Part shown: positions 9,345 through 17,509 of the stretch, one piece after another
Numbering within the stretch: position 1 is the first letter of the stretch
How the letters are laid out: the number at the start of each line of letters is the position of its first letter
NCBI RefSeq assembly: GCF_041537905.1
Contig: NZ_JBGRUO010000002.1
Location: 283,760 to 347,759 of the forward strand
DNA: 64,000 nt
DNA from: Ruegeria_C sp041537905
GTDB lineage: Bacteria; Pseudomonadota; Alphaproteobacteria; Rhodobacterales; Rhodobacteraceae
Direction of reading: 5' to 3'
Program-made: the position numbers and the translations under genes
The notes under the pieces: model-generated
Told to the model about the DNA's origin: nothing
The model's database searches: none
Seen by the model: only the letters and a program-made list of their open reading frames with translations

Positions 9345-10835
9345 TCAGAACAACGACCCCTGTGATGGCGGCGCTCCCTTGGGGTTTGTTTTGGATTTCG
9401 GTTTCGGGGCGGAGCCGCCCGTGTCGATCTGACCGTCTGCGAACTCGATCTGAAGGGCCGCATGTTTCTCGGCCTGCGCCTTGCGCGTCACCACGTTGCC
9501 CTCGGCCCGCACCACCGCATAGCCGCGCTCCAGCGTGGCCTTGTAGCTAAGCGTTTCGCGCAGCCGGTCCGTGGCGTTGAGCTGTTGGCGCAGGCGGTCG
9601 ATGCGCAGGGATTGTGCTGCGTTCAAGCGCTCGCTCAGCCGTTGCAGATGGTCGGTGCGGGTGGTGATCTCACGCTGGAGGGGCCGTGTGCTGAGGCGTG
9701 AGGACAGGTTGGTCCAACGGTCCCGGCGGGTCTCGACAATGCCGCGCAGGGTGGCGGGGCGCAGATGGGCGGACATGTCTAGCAGTTTCACCCGGCGGTT
9801 TTGTACCCCCCGAATCAGCGCGTTGGGCAGGCGTTCGGTGCTTTGGTCCAGCCGCTGGCGCGGGCCGTCCAGCAGCGCGTCGGGGCGCGGCAGGGCGCGG
9901 GCCAGATCGGCCAGCCTTTGTGCGCGGCGCTGCACCGCATCGCTGGCGGCCCGGCTCAGGCGCGCGCCTTGCTCGCCAGTCCAGGCCAGCAGGTCCAGCC
10001 GCACCGGCACCGCCAGTTCGGCAGCGGCGGTCGGCGTTGGCGCGCGTTGATCCGAGACATAATCGATCAGGGTGGTGTCGGTCTCATGCCCCACCGCCGA
10101 GATCAGGGGGATCTCCGATTCTGCCGCCGCGCGCGCCACGCTTTCCTCGTTGAAGCCCCAGAGGTCTTCGATGGAGCCGCCACCACGGGCAACGATGATC
10201 AGGTCGGGCCGGGGCAGCGCGCCGCCCGGCGTGAGCGCATTGAAGCCTTCGATGGCACGGGTCACTTCGGGGGCGCAGGCATTGCCCTGCACCGCAACCG
10301 GCCAGATCAGCACCTTGCGCGGAAACCGGTTGCGCAGCCGGTGCAGGATGTCGCGGATCACCGCGCCCGAGGGCGAAGTGACCACGCCGATGATCTGCGG
10401 CAGATAAGGCAGGGGCCGCTTACGCTCGGGCGCGAACAGCCCCTCGGCCTCAAGCTGTTTTTTGCGCTTTTCCAGCAACGCCATCAGCGCGCCCTGACCC
10501 GCGACCGCCACCTCATCGACATTCATGTTGTATTTCGACTGCGCGCCAAAGGCGGTGAGGCGACCGGTGATCACCACCTCCAGCCCTTCCTCGGGCACCA
10601 CGGATAGCCCGGCGATCTGGCCCTTCCAGGTGGTGCAGGCCAGCACGTTGCGGTCGTCTTTCACGTCATAGTAGAGGTGCCCGGACCGTGCCTTGAACAC
10701 GCGGCCCACCTCGCCGCGCACGCGGATACGCCCGAACGTGCCCTCAAGCGTGCGTTTCACCTCGCCCGCGATTTCCGAAACGGTGAATTCGGGCATGTTC
10801 TGGCCGGGAAGCGGGTCGTCGAGAAGGTCGGACAT
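9345..10835 (-). CDS. xseA: exodeoxyribonuclease VII large subunit
   Basis: XseA is the catalytic and DNA-binding subunit of exonuclease VII, which degrades single-stranded DNA in both directions. The 496 residues contain an N-terminal OB fold (FTVSEIAGEVKRTLE, then YYDVKDDRNVLACTTWKG), the catalytic domain with GVVTSPSGAVIRDILHR, IIVARGGGSIEDLW and SAVGHETDTTLIDYVSD, and a long helical tail rich in Arg and Leu. The start at ATG 10835 (MSDLLDDPLPGQ) matches the family; an open extension upstream only reflects the antisense of purD. Co-transcribed with the downstream GST gene. Confidence 0.96.
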   Translation of the reverse strand: MSDLLDDPLPGQNMPEFTVSEIAGEVKRTLEGTFGRIRVRGEVGRVFKARSGHLYYDVKDDRNVLACTTWKGQIAGLSVVPEEGLEVVITGRLTAFGAQSKYNMNVDEVAVAGQGALMALLEKRKKQLEAEGLFAPERKRPLPYLPQIIGVVTSPSGAVIRDILHRLRNRFPRKVLIWPVAVQGNACAPEVTRAIEGFNALTPGGALPRPDLIIVARGGGSIEDLWGFNEESVARAAAESEIPLISAVGHETDTTLIDYVSDQRAPTPTAAAELAVPVRLDLLAWTGEQGARLSRAASDAVQRRAQRLADLARALPRPDALLDGPRQRLDQSTERLPNALIRGVQNRRVKLLDMSAHLRPATLRGIVETRRDRWTNLSSRLSTRPLQREITTRTDHLQRLSERLNAAQSLRIDRLRQQLNATDRLRETLSYKATLERGYAVVRAEGNVVTRKAQAEKHAALQIEFADGQIDTGGSAPKPKSKTNPKGAPPSQGSLF

Positions 10836-10920
10836 TGTGCGTGCCTGTTGGTCTTGTGTCACTGCTCGGGCCAGCTTAGAACGCCGCGACAGCAGGGCCA
10901 AGCAGATCGGAGCGCATTTC

Positions 10921-12183
10921 ATGAATATCCTCATCCTCGGTGGCGGCGGGCGCGAACACAGCCTGGCCTGGGCGGTGATGCAGAACCCTAAATGCGACAA
11001 GCTGATTGTGGCACCGGGCAATGCGGGCATCGCGCAGATCGCCGAATGTGCCGATCTTGACATCATGGATGGCGGCGCGGTGGCGCGGTTTTGCGAAGAA
11101 AACGCGGTGGAGTTCGTGATCGTTGGCCCCGAAGCGCCTTTGGCCGTGGGCGTGGCCGACCGGCTGCGCGAGGCCGGTGTGCTGGTCTTTGGCCCCTCGG
11201 CGGCGGCGGCGCGGCTGGAAGCCTCCAAGAGTTTCACCAAGGAAATCTGCGACGCGGCAGGTGCGCCCACGGCGGGCTATGCACGCTTCACCGAGGTCGA
11301 ACCGGCCAAGGCCTATATCCGCGAACAAGGCGCGCCGATCGTGGTCAAGGCCGACGGTCTGGCGGCGGGCAAGGGGGTGATCGTGGCAATGGATGTCGAT
11401 GCCGCGCTGGATGCAGTGGATGATATGCTGGGCGGTGCCTTTGGCAGCGCCGGGGCCGAAGTGGTGATCGAGGAATTCATGGAGGGCGAAGAAGCCTCGC
11501 TGTTCGTTTTGTGCGACGGCTCCGATATCCTGTCGGTCGGCACCGCGCAGGATCACAAACGCATCGGCGAGGGCGATACCGGGCCCAATACCGGCGGTAT
11601 GGGCGCTTATTCCCCCGCACCGGTGCTAAGTCCCGAGGTCGAGGCGCGGGCGATGGATCAGATTGTCCGGCCCACTATGAGCGAGATGGCCAGGCGCGGC
11701 ATGCCGTTTCAGGGCGTGCTCTATGTCGGGTTGATGATCGAGGACGGCCAGCCTCGGCTGGTGGAATACAATGTGCGGTTCGGCGACCCGGAATGTCAGG
11801 TGCTGATGATGCGTCTGGGCGCGCAGGCGATGGACCTGATGCATGCCGCTGCCGAGGGTCGTCTGGGCGAGATGCAGGTGAACTGGGCCGATGATCACGC
11901 AATGACGGTGGTGATGGCGGCGCAGGGCTATCCGGGCGACTACCGCAAAGGCACCGAGATCGGTGGGCTGGACGATTTGCCCGAAGACAGCAGCCATATC
12001 GTGTTCCATGCCGGGACAAAGGCTGAAGGTGGCGCCGTATTGGCCTCAGGAGGGCGCGTTCTCAACGTGACGGCACGGGGAGAGACCCTGAGCGAGGCAC
12101 ACCGCCGCGCCTATGAGATGGCGGATCGTGTGGACTGGCAGGACGGCTATTTCCGCCGCGATATCGGCTGGCGGGCGCTGTAG
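10921..12183 (+). CDS. purD: phosphoribosylamine-glycine ligase
   Basis: PurD joins phosphoribosylamine and glycine with ATP to give GAR in purine synthesis. The 420 residues have the expected ATP-grasp layout: N-terminal NILILGGGGREHSLAW, VGPEAPLAVG, the KADGLAAGKGVIV ATP loop and FGDPECQVLM near the C-terminus. ATG 10921 has GGAG nine bases upstream and gives the universal MNILILG start; the longer open frame upstream is rejected. It is divergent from xseA, with an 85-base shared promoter region. Tandem hairpins follow the stop. Confidence 0.97.
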   Translation: MNILILGGGGREHSLAWAVMQNPKCDKLIVAPGNAGIAQIAECADLDIMDGGAVARFCEENAVEFVIVGPEAPLAVGVADRLREAGVLVFGPSAAAARLEASKSFTKEICDAAGAPTAGYARFTEVEPAKAYIREQGAPIVVKADGLAAGKGVIVAMDVDAALDAVDDMLGGAFGSAGAEVVIEEFMEGEEASLFVLCDGSDILSVGTAQDHKRIGEGDTGPNTGGMGAYSPAPVLSPEVEARAMDQIVRPTMSEMARRGMPFQGVLYVGLMIEDGQPRLVEYNVRFGDPECQVLMMRLGAQAMDLMHAAAEGRLGEMQVNWADDHAMTVVMAAQGYPGDYRKGTEIGGLDDLPEDSSHIVFHAGTKAEGGAVLASGGRVLNVTARGETLSEAHRRAYEMADRVDWQDGYFRRDIGWRAL

Positions 12184-12195
12184 GCTAGGTTTGAT

Positions 12196-12296
12196 CCAAT
12201 TGCCGGGCTGCGCCCGTCTCTATTGGTTTGGGAGAGGGGCTTTGCCCCTCTTGGCCTGCGGCCAATTCACCCCGGGACATTTCCTGCCAGATGAAG
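12196..12296. repeat. REP-like element with tandem hairpins after purD (copy B)
   Basis: Three hairpins with three-base loops lie in a row: CGGGC-TGC-GCCCG (12204-12216), AGAGGGGC-TTT-GCCCCTCT (12233-12251) and TTGGCC-TGC-GGCCAA (12251-12265). The first is enclosed by CCAAT...ATTGG. The tail contains CCCCGGGACATTTCC and ends in CAGATGAAG. It sits between the convergent purD and VCBS genes, where it may also act as a terminator. A related shorter copy is at 6936-6982. Confidence 0.5.
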
Positions 12297-12303
12297 GCGC
12301 GGA

Positions 12304-13092
12304 TCAGCAGGTCAGGGCTGAGGTGAGGCTCTCGGGGCCCGCGAACCGGCTAAGGTCGGTTTTGATCCAGGTCTTGTTGTAGGACAGGGCAACAACCCGG
12401 AACCAGTCGCCGCTGGCCAGGATCAACTCGGGTCCGTTACCGCAATCGCGCAAACCGCCGGAGATGAAATCCTGACCGATGCGGTGATTGGTGAGGCCGG
12501 GAATTGCGGCAACTTCGCGGAATGTGCCGTCGCTGTAGCGCCAGATGCGGAGGGTTTTGGCCAGATGCGGGCGGTCGATATAGGCGATCTCGATATGGCC
12601 ATCGTCATCCAGGTCAGCAGCGCCGACTGGGGCGAGCCAGCGAAACGGGGTGCCGATATGGGGCGTTGCGGCGATTTTCTGGACCGCGTCGCCATCGAGT
12701 CCATAAATGGCGAGTTGCGCGCCCCGTGTCGGGTCGGTTTCGATCACGACAACTTCGGGTGACCCATCGCCGGTGACGTCCCAAAGACGCGGTGCGAGGT
12801 CTTCGAAAACGCGGCCGCCCTCGGCAAAGCCAATCAGATATGGTTCGCTTGCCGCGCGTTCGATCCGCAAGCCCGAATACTCGATCTCGTCCCCGAGTAC
12901 CCCATGCCTGTAGTGACGTGTCGGCCCGATATAGCGCGCCCCGACAATCTCGTCTGGCTGCAAGCTCTGGTCCTGGGCACGGACCTCTCCACTGGTCCCG
13001 ACTGCCGCCAGCCACAGGCTCAGGGCCATCAGCGCGCCGCGCGACCAGCCTTGCCACCGGCGGAGCGGGCGTCGCGGCGCTTTGTTCGCCAT
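12304..13092 (-). CDS. secreted VCBS/FG-GAP repeat protein
   Basis: A 262-residue exported protein. After an Arg-rich N-terminus and a hydrophobic signal (about 19-40, ending VRAQD) there are FG-GAP/VCBS-type beta-propeller blades with Asp-rich calcium loops: DVTGDGSPEVVVIE and DLDDDGHIEIAYID. Such repeats bind calcium in surface proteins; no catalytic domain is seen. Its ATG overlaps the ferredoxin stop by one base, so the two are translationally coupled, although the functional link is obscure. Many Rhodobacterales encode a similar protein annotated only as VCBS repeat-containing. Confidence 0.8.
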   Translation of the reverse strand: MANKAPRRPLRRWQGWSRGALMALSLWLAAVGTSGEVRAQDQSLQPDEIVGARYIGPTRHYRHGVLGDEIEYSGLRIERAASEPYLIGFAEGGRVFEDLAPRLWDVTGDGSPEVVVIETDPTRGAQLAIYGLDGDAVQKIAATPHIGTPFRWLAPVGAADLDDDGHIEIAYIDRPHLAKTLRIWRYSDGTFREVAAIPGLTNHRIGQDFISGGLRDCGNGPELILASGDWFRVVALSYNKTWIKTDLSRFAGPESLTSALTC

Positions 13093-13415
13093 CAGATCTG
13101 TTTTTCGGGCATCTGTACCACCAGCCCGTCCAGCGCGTCGGTAACCTTGATCTGGCAGGTCAGGCGCGAGCGGGCCGGGTCGGGCTCATAGGCGAAATCC
13201 AGCATGTCCTCTTCCATGTCGTCCTTTGCGGGCACTTTCTCGACCCAGGCCGGGTCGACATAGACATGACAGGTGGAACAGGCGCAGGCCCCGCCGCAAT
13301 CGGCTTCGATGCCGGGAATGTTGTTATCGCGTGCGCCTTCCATCACGGTCAGCCCATTGGCGACCTCGACGACATGTTCGGTCCCGTTATGCTCGATATA
13401 GGTAATCTTGGCCAT
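13092..13415 (-). CDS. adrenodoxin-type 2Fe-2S ferredoxin
   Basis: A 107-residue soluble electron carrier of the adrenodoxin/putidaredoxin type. The cluster ligands are visible as CGGACACSTC (Cys-40, Cys-46, Cys-49) with the fourth Cys in RLTCQI (about 86). The acidic stretch KDDMEEDMLDFA resembles the partner-docking helix of adrenodoxin. Rhodobacter FdVI (FdxE) is of this type and has been connected with P450 or cluster assembly partners; the partner here is not encoded nearby. GGAGGGGAG precedes the ATG. The VCBS gene follows with a one-base overlap. Confidence 0.92.
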   Translation of the reverse strand: MAKITYIEHNGTEHVVEVANGLTVMEGARDNNIPGIEADCGGACACSTCHVYVDPAWVEKVPAKDDMEEDMLDFAYEPDPARSRLTCQIKVTDALDGLVVQMPEKQI

Positions 13416-13656
13416 GGACGCTCCCCTCCTGCGGCGGTGTTTCGGCAGAGTCCTTAGACAAGCCGCTGCCAGCTTTCCAGCCTCAATTGCGATCCGGTGC
13501 CTATCGATGCGGTTTCTTTATGGATTTTCCATATTTGTTCTCTTTTCCCGCTGCTCCTCCACCCCTGCGCTTGACTGTGGTGCCGGCGACGGCCAGCTTC
13601 GGCTTGGAACAGGATGCCGGAGCCGGGATCGCGGAGCCAACTGAGGAGCGGTGCAA

Positions 13657-14103
13657 ATGATGACAGATGAGGATCGGCACTTGCTGCGTATCGCCTATGA
13701 CGAGGCTAAGGCCGGATTCGACGAAGGCGGCTGCCCGATCGGATCGGTGCTGGCGCGCGGTGGCGCTGTGGTGGCGCAAGGGCGCAACCAGCGTGTACAG
13801 CGCGGCGATCCCATCGCCCATGGCGAGATGGACGCGTTGCGCAAGGCGGGGCGGCAGAAAACATATCTCGACACCACGCTCTATACCTCGTTGTCGCCCT
13901 GCATGATGTGTTCGGGAACCATCGTTCAGTTCGGCATTCCGCGCGTGGTGATTGGCGAGGCCGTCAATTTTGGCGGCAACGAGGACTTTCTGCGCGAGCG
14001 CGGCGTCGAGGTGATCATCGCGGATGATCCCGACTGTATCGCGTTGATGAAACGCTTCATTGCCGAAAAGCCCGAGCTTTGGGCCGAAGACATTGCCGAG
14101 TAG
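13657..14103 (+). CDS. fungal-type cytosine deaminase (CDA-fold nucleobase deaminase)
   Basis: A 148-residue zinc deaminase of the cytidine-deaminase superfamily. Zinc ligands and the catalytic Glu are in HGEM (His-Gly-Glu) and PCMMC. The protein resembles yeast cytosine deaminase Fcy1 along its whole length: GGCPIGSVL near the N-terminus, LYTSLSPCMMCSG, FGIPRVVIGEAVNF, and a C-terminal RFIAEKPELWAEDIAE tail equivalent to the Fcy1 active-site lid with its Trp. The expected reaction is cytosine to uracil plus ammonia. ATG 13657 has GAGGAG eight bases upstream. It is convergent with the AraC gene. Guanine or another base as substrate is not excluded. Confidence 0.85.
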   Translation: MMTDEDRHLLRIAYDEAKAGFDEGGCPIGSVLARGGAVVAQGRNQRVQRGDPIAHGEMDALRKAGRQKTYLDTTLYTSLSPCMMCSGTIVQFGIPRVVIGEAVNFGGNEDFLRERGVEVIIADDPDCIALMKRFIAEKPELWAEDIAE

Positions 14104-14128
14104 GTGATCCGCGCGCTGGTTTTCTGCT

Positions 14129-14893
14129 TCAGAGCAGTCGCTGCATCATCGCAGTCAGCGAATAGGGGCTGTCATAGCCCACCGAGGCCGCGACCCGGGC
14201 CAGCGGCGTGCCCCGCGCCACCGCCTGCAAAGCCGCCTGGCAGCGCAATCGCTGGCGCCATTCGCCAAAGCTGAGGCCGGTCTGGTGCTTGAAAAGGCGG
14301 GTGAAGGATCGCCGACTCAAACCCGCCTCATTGGCCCAGCCATCAATTGTCAGCGCCTGCGAGGGGGAGGAAAAGAGCGCCTCACAGGCGCGCCGCAATC
14401 CGGGGTGGTCGGGAAAGGGCAGGGCCAGCGGTGCCGCCTGCGCCTCGGCCAGTTCCAGCAGGATCAATCGGCTCAGGTGATGGGCGTGCTCACTCACCGG
14501 CCAGGGATTGTCCAGATCGCAAAACCGCGCGATCAGCGCCGCCAACAGGTCCGAGACCGCCAGCACCTGGCAGAACCGGGCACTGCCCTCGGCAAAGCTG
14601 TCCGGCGCGATATAGAGCGATTGCAGATCGACCGCGCCGACCATGCGCACCTCATGCGGCAGGTCGGCGGGCACCAGCAGGCAATGGCGTTCGGGCACCG
14701 TCCATCGCGCCTCCTGCGTTTCGGCCATCATCAGACCGGAGACCGCATAGATAAGTTGCGTGCGCGGATGGCTGTGCCAGCGCGAGACATCGCCCGCCTG
14801 ATACTGCCGCCGCATGCTCACCACCGATTGCGGCAGGTGTTGCAACGCATCGGCAGAGGTTGCTCTGAGAGGGGATGTCGAAAATTGGCCCAT
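14129..14893 (-). CDS. AraC-family transcriptional regulator
   Basis: A 254-residue regulator with an N-terminal cupin-like sensor domain (WHSHPRTQLIYAVSGL, then PADLPHEVRMVG) and a C-terminal pair of helix-turn-helix motifs (LTIDGWANEAGLSRRSFTRL and ARVAASVGYDSPYSLTAMMQ). The ligand is unknown. It is divergent from the PPOX flavoprotein with 70 bases between the starts, so that gene is the likely target. RefSeq-type names for this subclass are usually helix-turn-helix transcriptional regulator. Confidence 0.88.
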   Translation of the reverse strand: MGQFSTSPLRATSADALQHLPQSVVSMRRQYQAGDVSRWHSHPRTQLIYAVSGLMMAETQEARWTVPERHCLLVPADLPHEVRMVGAVDLQSLYIAPDSFAEGSARFCQVLAVSDLLAALIARFCDLDNPWPVSEHAHHLSRLILLELAEAQAAPLALPFPDHPGLRRACEALFSSPSQALTIDGWANEAGLSRRSFTRLFKHQTGLSFGEWRQRLRCQAALQAVARGTPLARVAASVGYDSPYSLTAMMQRLL

Positions 14894-14963
14894 CTGGCGA
14901 ATTTATGACCCCATCGGCCAAATGAGACAAGCTATGTCAGGATGAAAACAGGCGGAGCATCCC

Positions 14964-15566
14964 ATGCAGACCATCACCGATATCAAAGATCTTGAGGCTC
15001 TTTATGGCGCAGCGGTGCCGCAGTCTTTGACCAAGGTCCGCACCCGTCTGACCCCGCTTTACCGCCAATGGATCGAAACCGCGCGTTTCGTGGTGCTGAC
15101 CAGTGTGGGTCCCGAAGGTACCGATGCCAGCCCGAGGGGAGAGGATGGGCCGGTGGTGCGAATCGCTGATGACCGCACACTCCTTCTGCCGGACTGGATG
15201 GGTAATAACCGCATCGATACCCTGCGCAATATCGTGCGGGACGGGCGGGTCAGCCTGATGTTCATGGTGGCGGGTAGCAACAATGTCGTGCGGATCAATG
15301 GCACGGCGGTTCTGACGGCGGATGAGGCGATTCTGGACAGTTTCGCCAAATCCGGCAGGCGGCCCAGATCGGTGACAATCATCACCGTTGGCGAGATCTA
15401 TTTCCAATGCGCGAAGGCCCTGCTGCGCTCAGGTCTCTGGACCCGCGAACATGACGGGCATCTGGTGCCAACAGCGGGTCAGTTCGTGAACGAGACTGAT
15501 GAGAGCTTTGATGGCGCGGCCTATGATGCGGGCTATGCTGAATATGCAAAGGACCGCATGTGGTGA
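14964..15566 (+). CDS. PPOX-class FMN-dependent flavoprotein (MSMEG_1061-like)
   Basis: A 200-residue split-barrel flavoprotein of the pyridoxamine-phosphate-oxidase superfamily. The pattern ARFVVLTSVGPEGTDASPRG followed by LLLPDWMGNNRIDTLRNI and VRINGTAVL matches the MSMEG_1061-type subgroup in my memory. Members bind FMN (some F420) and reduce small molecules; the substrate is not known. It is divergent from the AraC-type gene that probably controls it. A GGAG site lies about nine bases before the ATG. Confidence 0.85.
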   Translation: MQTITDIKDLEALYGAAVPQSLTKVRTRLTPLYRQWIETARFVVLTSVGPEGTDASPRGEDGPVVRIADDRTLLLPDWMGNNRIDTLRNIVRDGRVSLMFMVAGSNNVVRINGTAVLTADEAILDSFAKSGRRPRSVTIITVGEIYFQCAKALLRSGLWTREHDGHLVPTAGQFVNETDESFDGAAYDAGYAEYAKDRMW

Positions 15567-15572
15567 CGCGCC

Positions 15573-16268
15573 TCAGCGTTTGAACAACACCGATTGGGCC
15601 TGCTTGCCCTGATGCCCGCCGCGCAGTTCGATTTTCAGGGATTGCCCAGCCTGCACGGCGGGACGATTGCCAACGGCATAAAGCCAGCGCGCAAAGTGGG
15701 GCTTGTCGTGCAGGGCCTGCTGCTGTCCCTCCCACAGGCTGGCCCAGGGCCAGATCGACATATCCGCGATGGAATAGAAATCGCCCGCCACAAACTCGGT
15801 CTTCGCCAATTGCCGGTCCAGCACGCCATAAAGCCGCCCGACCTCGGCGCGATACCGGTCCTTGGCATACGGCAGGTCCTGCGGTGGGTCCATCTTGGGC
15901 GCGTATTTCAGAAAGTGATGCGCCTGTCCGGCCATCGGGCCAACCCCGCCCATCTGCCACATCAGCCATTGCTCGACGGCGATCCGGTCCCGTTCGGTTT
16001 CGCCATAAAAGCGTCCCGTCTTGCGCGCGAGATACATCAGGATCGCACCGCTTTCGAACAGGGAAATCGGCGCGCCATCCGGCCCGTCGGGATCGGTGAT
16101 CGCAGGCATCCGGTTATTGGGGGAGATGTCCAGAAACCCCGCCTTGAACTGATCGCCCTTGCCGATATCGATCAGATGCAGATCATAGGGCAGCCCCATC
16201 TCCTCCAGCGCGATGGAGACTTTCCAGCCGTTCGGAGTGGGCCAGTAATAGAAATCGATGGGCAGCAT
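15573..16268 (-). CDS. glutathione S-transferase, YfcG/Nu-class-like
   Basis: A 231-residue GST-fold protein close to E. coli YfcG and YghU and to Ure2p. It has the N-terminal YYWPTPNGWKVSIALEEM segment in which Thr-Pro-Asn replaces a classical Ser/Cys, then ISPNNRMPAI, LFESGAILMYLA, and the helical-domain signature WQMGGVGPMAGQ found in Nu-class disulfide-bond reductases. It is expected to act as a glutathione-dependent disulfide reductase in the cytosol. It is convergent with the PPOX gene, only six bases apart. Confidence 0.88.
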   Translation of the reverse strand: MLPIDFYYWPTPNGWKVSIALEEMGLPYDLHLIDIGKGDQFKAGFLDISPNNRMPAITDPDGPDGAPISLFESGAILMYLARKTGRFYGETERDRIAVEQWLMWQMGGVGPMAGQAHHFLKYAPKMDPPQDLPYAKDRYRAEVGRLYGVLDRQLAKTEFVAGDFYSIADMSIWPWASLWEGQQQALHDKPHFARWLYAVGNRPAVQAGQSLKIELRGGHQGKQAQSVLFKR

Positions 16269-16295
16269 CCGCGATCCTCTGTCTTTGCAGGGCGA

Positions 16296-17231
16296 TCATG
16301 ACGCTTTCTGTGTGAACGGCAAGGAGAACTGCGGCTGCGGCAGGCTCAGCAATCGGGACCAGCGCGGTGCTGAGGTGGCGGGCAGGCCCATGCGCAACAG
16401 GGACAAGTCGAACCCCTCGGGCGCGCGCAGCAGGGCATTGTAGAACGCCAATGCGCCGGGCCGCTGATAGCTGGACCAGTGGCAGATGCGGCGCTCAGGC
16501 ACGCCAACCGGCCCGGCAAAGCGCGAGAGATGCTCAAGCGTGCGGCGGCAATCCAGTTGCAACGTGACAGCATTGCGCAGGTTCAGCCCCTGTCCCAGGG
16601 CGCGATCACCGCTTGTTGGTGGCGCGATCAGGCATTCATACAGAAAGTCGAACAGATCGTTTTCGCGGCTGGTGACATTGATGAAGGATGCGGCTTGCCC
16701 CGCATCCGTCTCCAGTGCCGCATGCGCCCGTTGGCGATAGGCCGCACCGGTTAGCGAGATGATCCGCGACAGCGCGCCCGGTGGCAGGTGATGCAGCGCC
16801 TCAAGCGCCAGTTCGATCCCCATGGAATGGCCGATGAAATGCACCGGTCTGTGTGGGGCGATCTGGCGCAGGTGCCGGATAATTGCCGCCATGGCGCGCC
16901 CCGCCGCAATCGCGCGTCGCCGCGCCTGCCACAACCCACCACGCCCGTCCCAGCCAAAGGCGATCGCCAGCCCCTCATCAGGGTTGCCCTGCCCAAAACC
17001 CAGCTTCTCGGGCCAGGCTGTAGCAGCCGCGCCGCGCCTATCATGCGGCAGGGCCAGAACAGCCTCGTGGGGACAGTGTTGCGGGTTGGCAGGCTGGTAT
17101 TTGCAGCCGTGGGTCATCACAATCACGGGACCGGCCCCGCCTTGCGCCTGTTGCAGCAGTCTTGTCGGGGCTTGCGGGCTGCCATGCAGCACGGGCCTGT
17201 CCCCAATCGCATTGATCCTGATCACCGGCAT
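16296..17231 (-). CDS. alpha/beta hydrolase-fold protein
   Basis: A 311-residue protein with the alpha/beta hydrolase nucleophile elbow GHSMG (Ser in FIGHSMGIELALEAL), an early VIVMTHGCKYQP strand-loop that could form the oxyanion hole, and a late HWSSYQRPGAL His candidate. No signal peptide is seen. Substrate unknown; the fold includes esterases, lipases and thioesterases. ATG 17231 is preferred because GAGG lies six bases upstream; the much longer open frame would run into the metZ leader. It is divergent from metZ. Confidence 0.75.
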   Translation of the reverse strand: MPVIRINAIGDRPVLHGSPQAPTRLLQQAQGGAGPVIVMTHGCKYQPANPQHCPHEAVLALPHDRRGAAATAWPEKLGFGQGNPDEGLAIAFGWDGRGGLWQARRRAIAAGRAMAAIIRHLRQIAPHRPVHFIGHSMGIELALEALHHLPPGALSRIISLTGAAYRQRAHAALETDAGQAASFINVTSRENDLFDFLYECLIAPPTSGDRALGQGLNLRNAVTLQLDCRRTLEHLSRFAGPVGVPERRICHWSSYQRPGALAFYNALLRAPEGFDLSLLRMGLPATSAPRWSRLLSLPQPQFSLPFTQKAS

Positions 17232-17373
17232 ACGTCGCCTCACACAAGATGTTGTGGCTGCGTTCTGCTCGAAGCATATGACGCAGGCATGAACAAATGC
17301 TTGCAGCCCCGTGACGATCCCGGTTGCAGACTTGACGCCCATCCGGGCGGGGCGTAAAGCCAAGACCCAGACC

Positions 17374-17429
17374 ACGTGGCGATTTGTTACCGGATTGCGG
17401 GCCACGCTAAACAACACCGCTAAAAGGTC
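17374..17429 (+). promoter_or_regulatory. SAM-II riboswitch upstream of metZ
   Basis: The sequence matches the SAM-II consensus: P1 stem CGTGGC (17375-17380) with GCCACG (17401-17406), conserved loop GATTTGTTACCGGATTGC, the A-rich linker CTAAACAACACC, and the conserved 3' strand GCTAAAAGG that forms the pseudoknot. SAM-II elements in alphaproteobacteria precede methionine synthesis genes and shut them off when S-adenosylmethionine is high. The next gene is metZ, consistent with this role. Confidence 0.9.
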
Positions 17430-17435
17430 AGGATG

Positions 17436-17474
17436 AAAGCCCCCCTTTCGCTTGACCGCGTTCGGGGGTTTTTT
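17436..17474 (+). terminator. attenuator hairpin between the SAM-II riboswitch and metZ
   Basis: AAAGCCCCC (17436-17444) pairs with GGGGGTTTT (17464-17472), and the T run reaches 17474, giving a strong intrinsic terminator before metZ. GGTCA at 17426-17430, just after the pseudoknot strand, can pair with TGACC at 17453-17457 in the terminator loop, a possible antiterminator. Confidence 0.8.
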
Positions 17475-17509
17475 ATTGGCGCCGCAGGATCGGCGCGGAA
17501 GAGGACAAG

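Noticed and set aside
10836..11270. Long N-terminal extension of XseA
   Set aside because: It runs antisense through purD and is not part of the family; the MSDLLDDPLPG start fits.
13408..13650. Possible small genes upstream of the cytosine deaminase
   Set aside because: Short frames here lack ribosome sites and families; treated as intergenic.
17231..17417. N-terminal extension of the alpha/beta hydrolase
   Set aside because: It would overlap the metZ riboswitch on the other strand; ATG 17231 has a better ribosome site.
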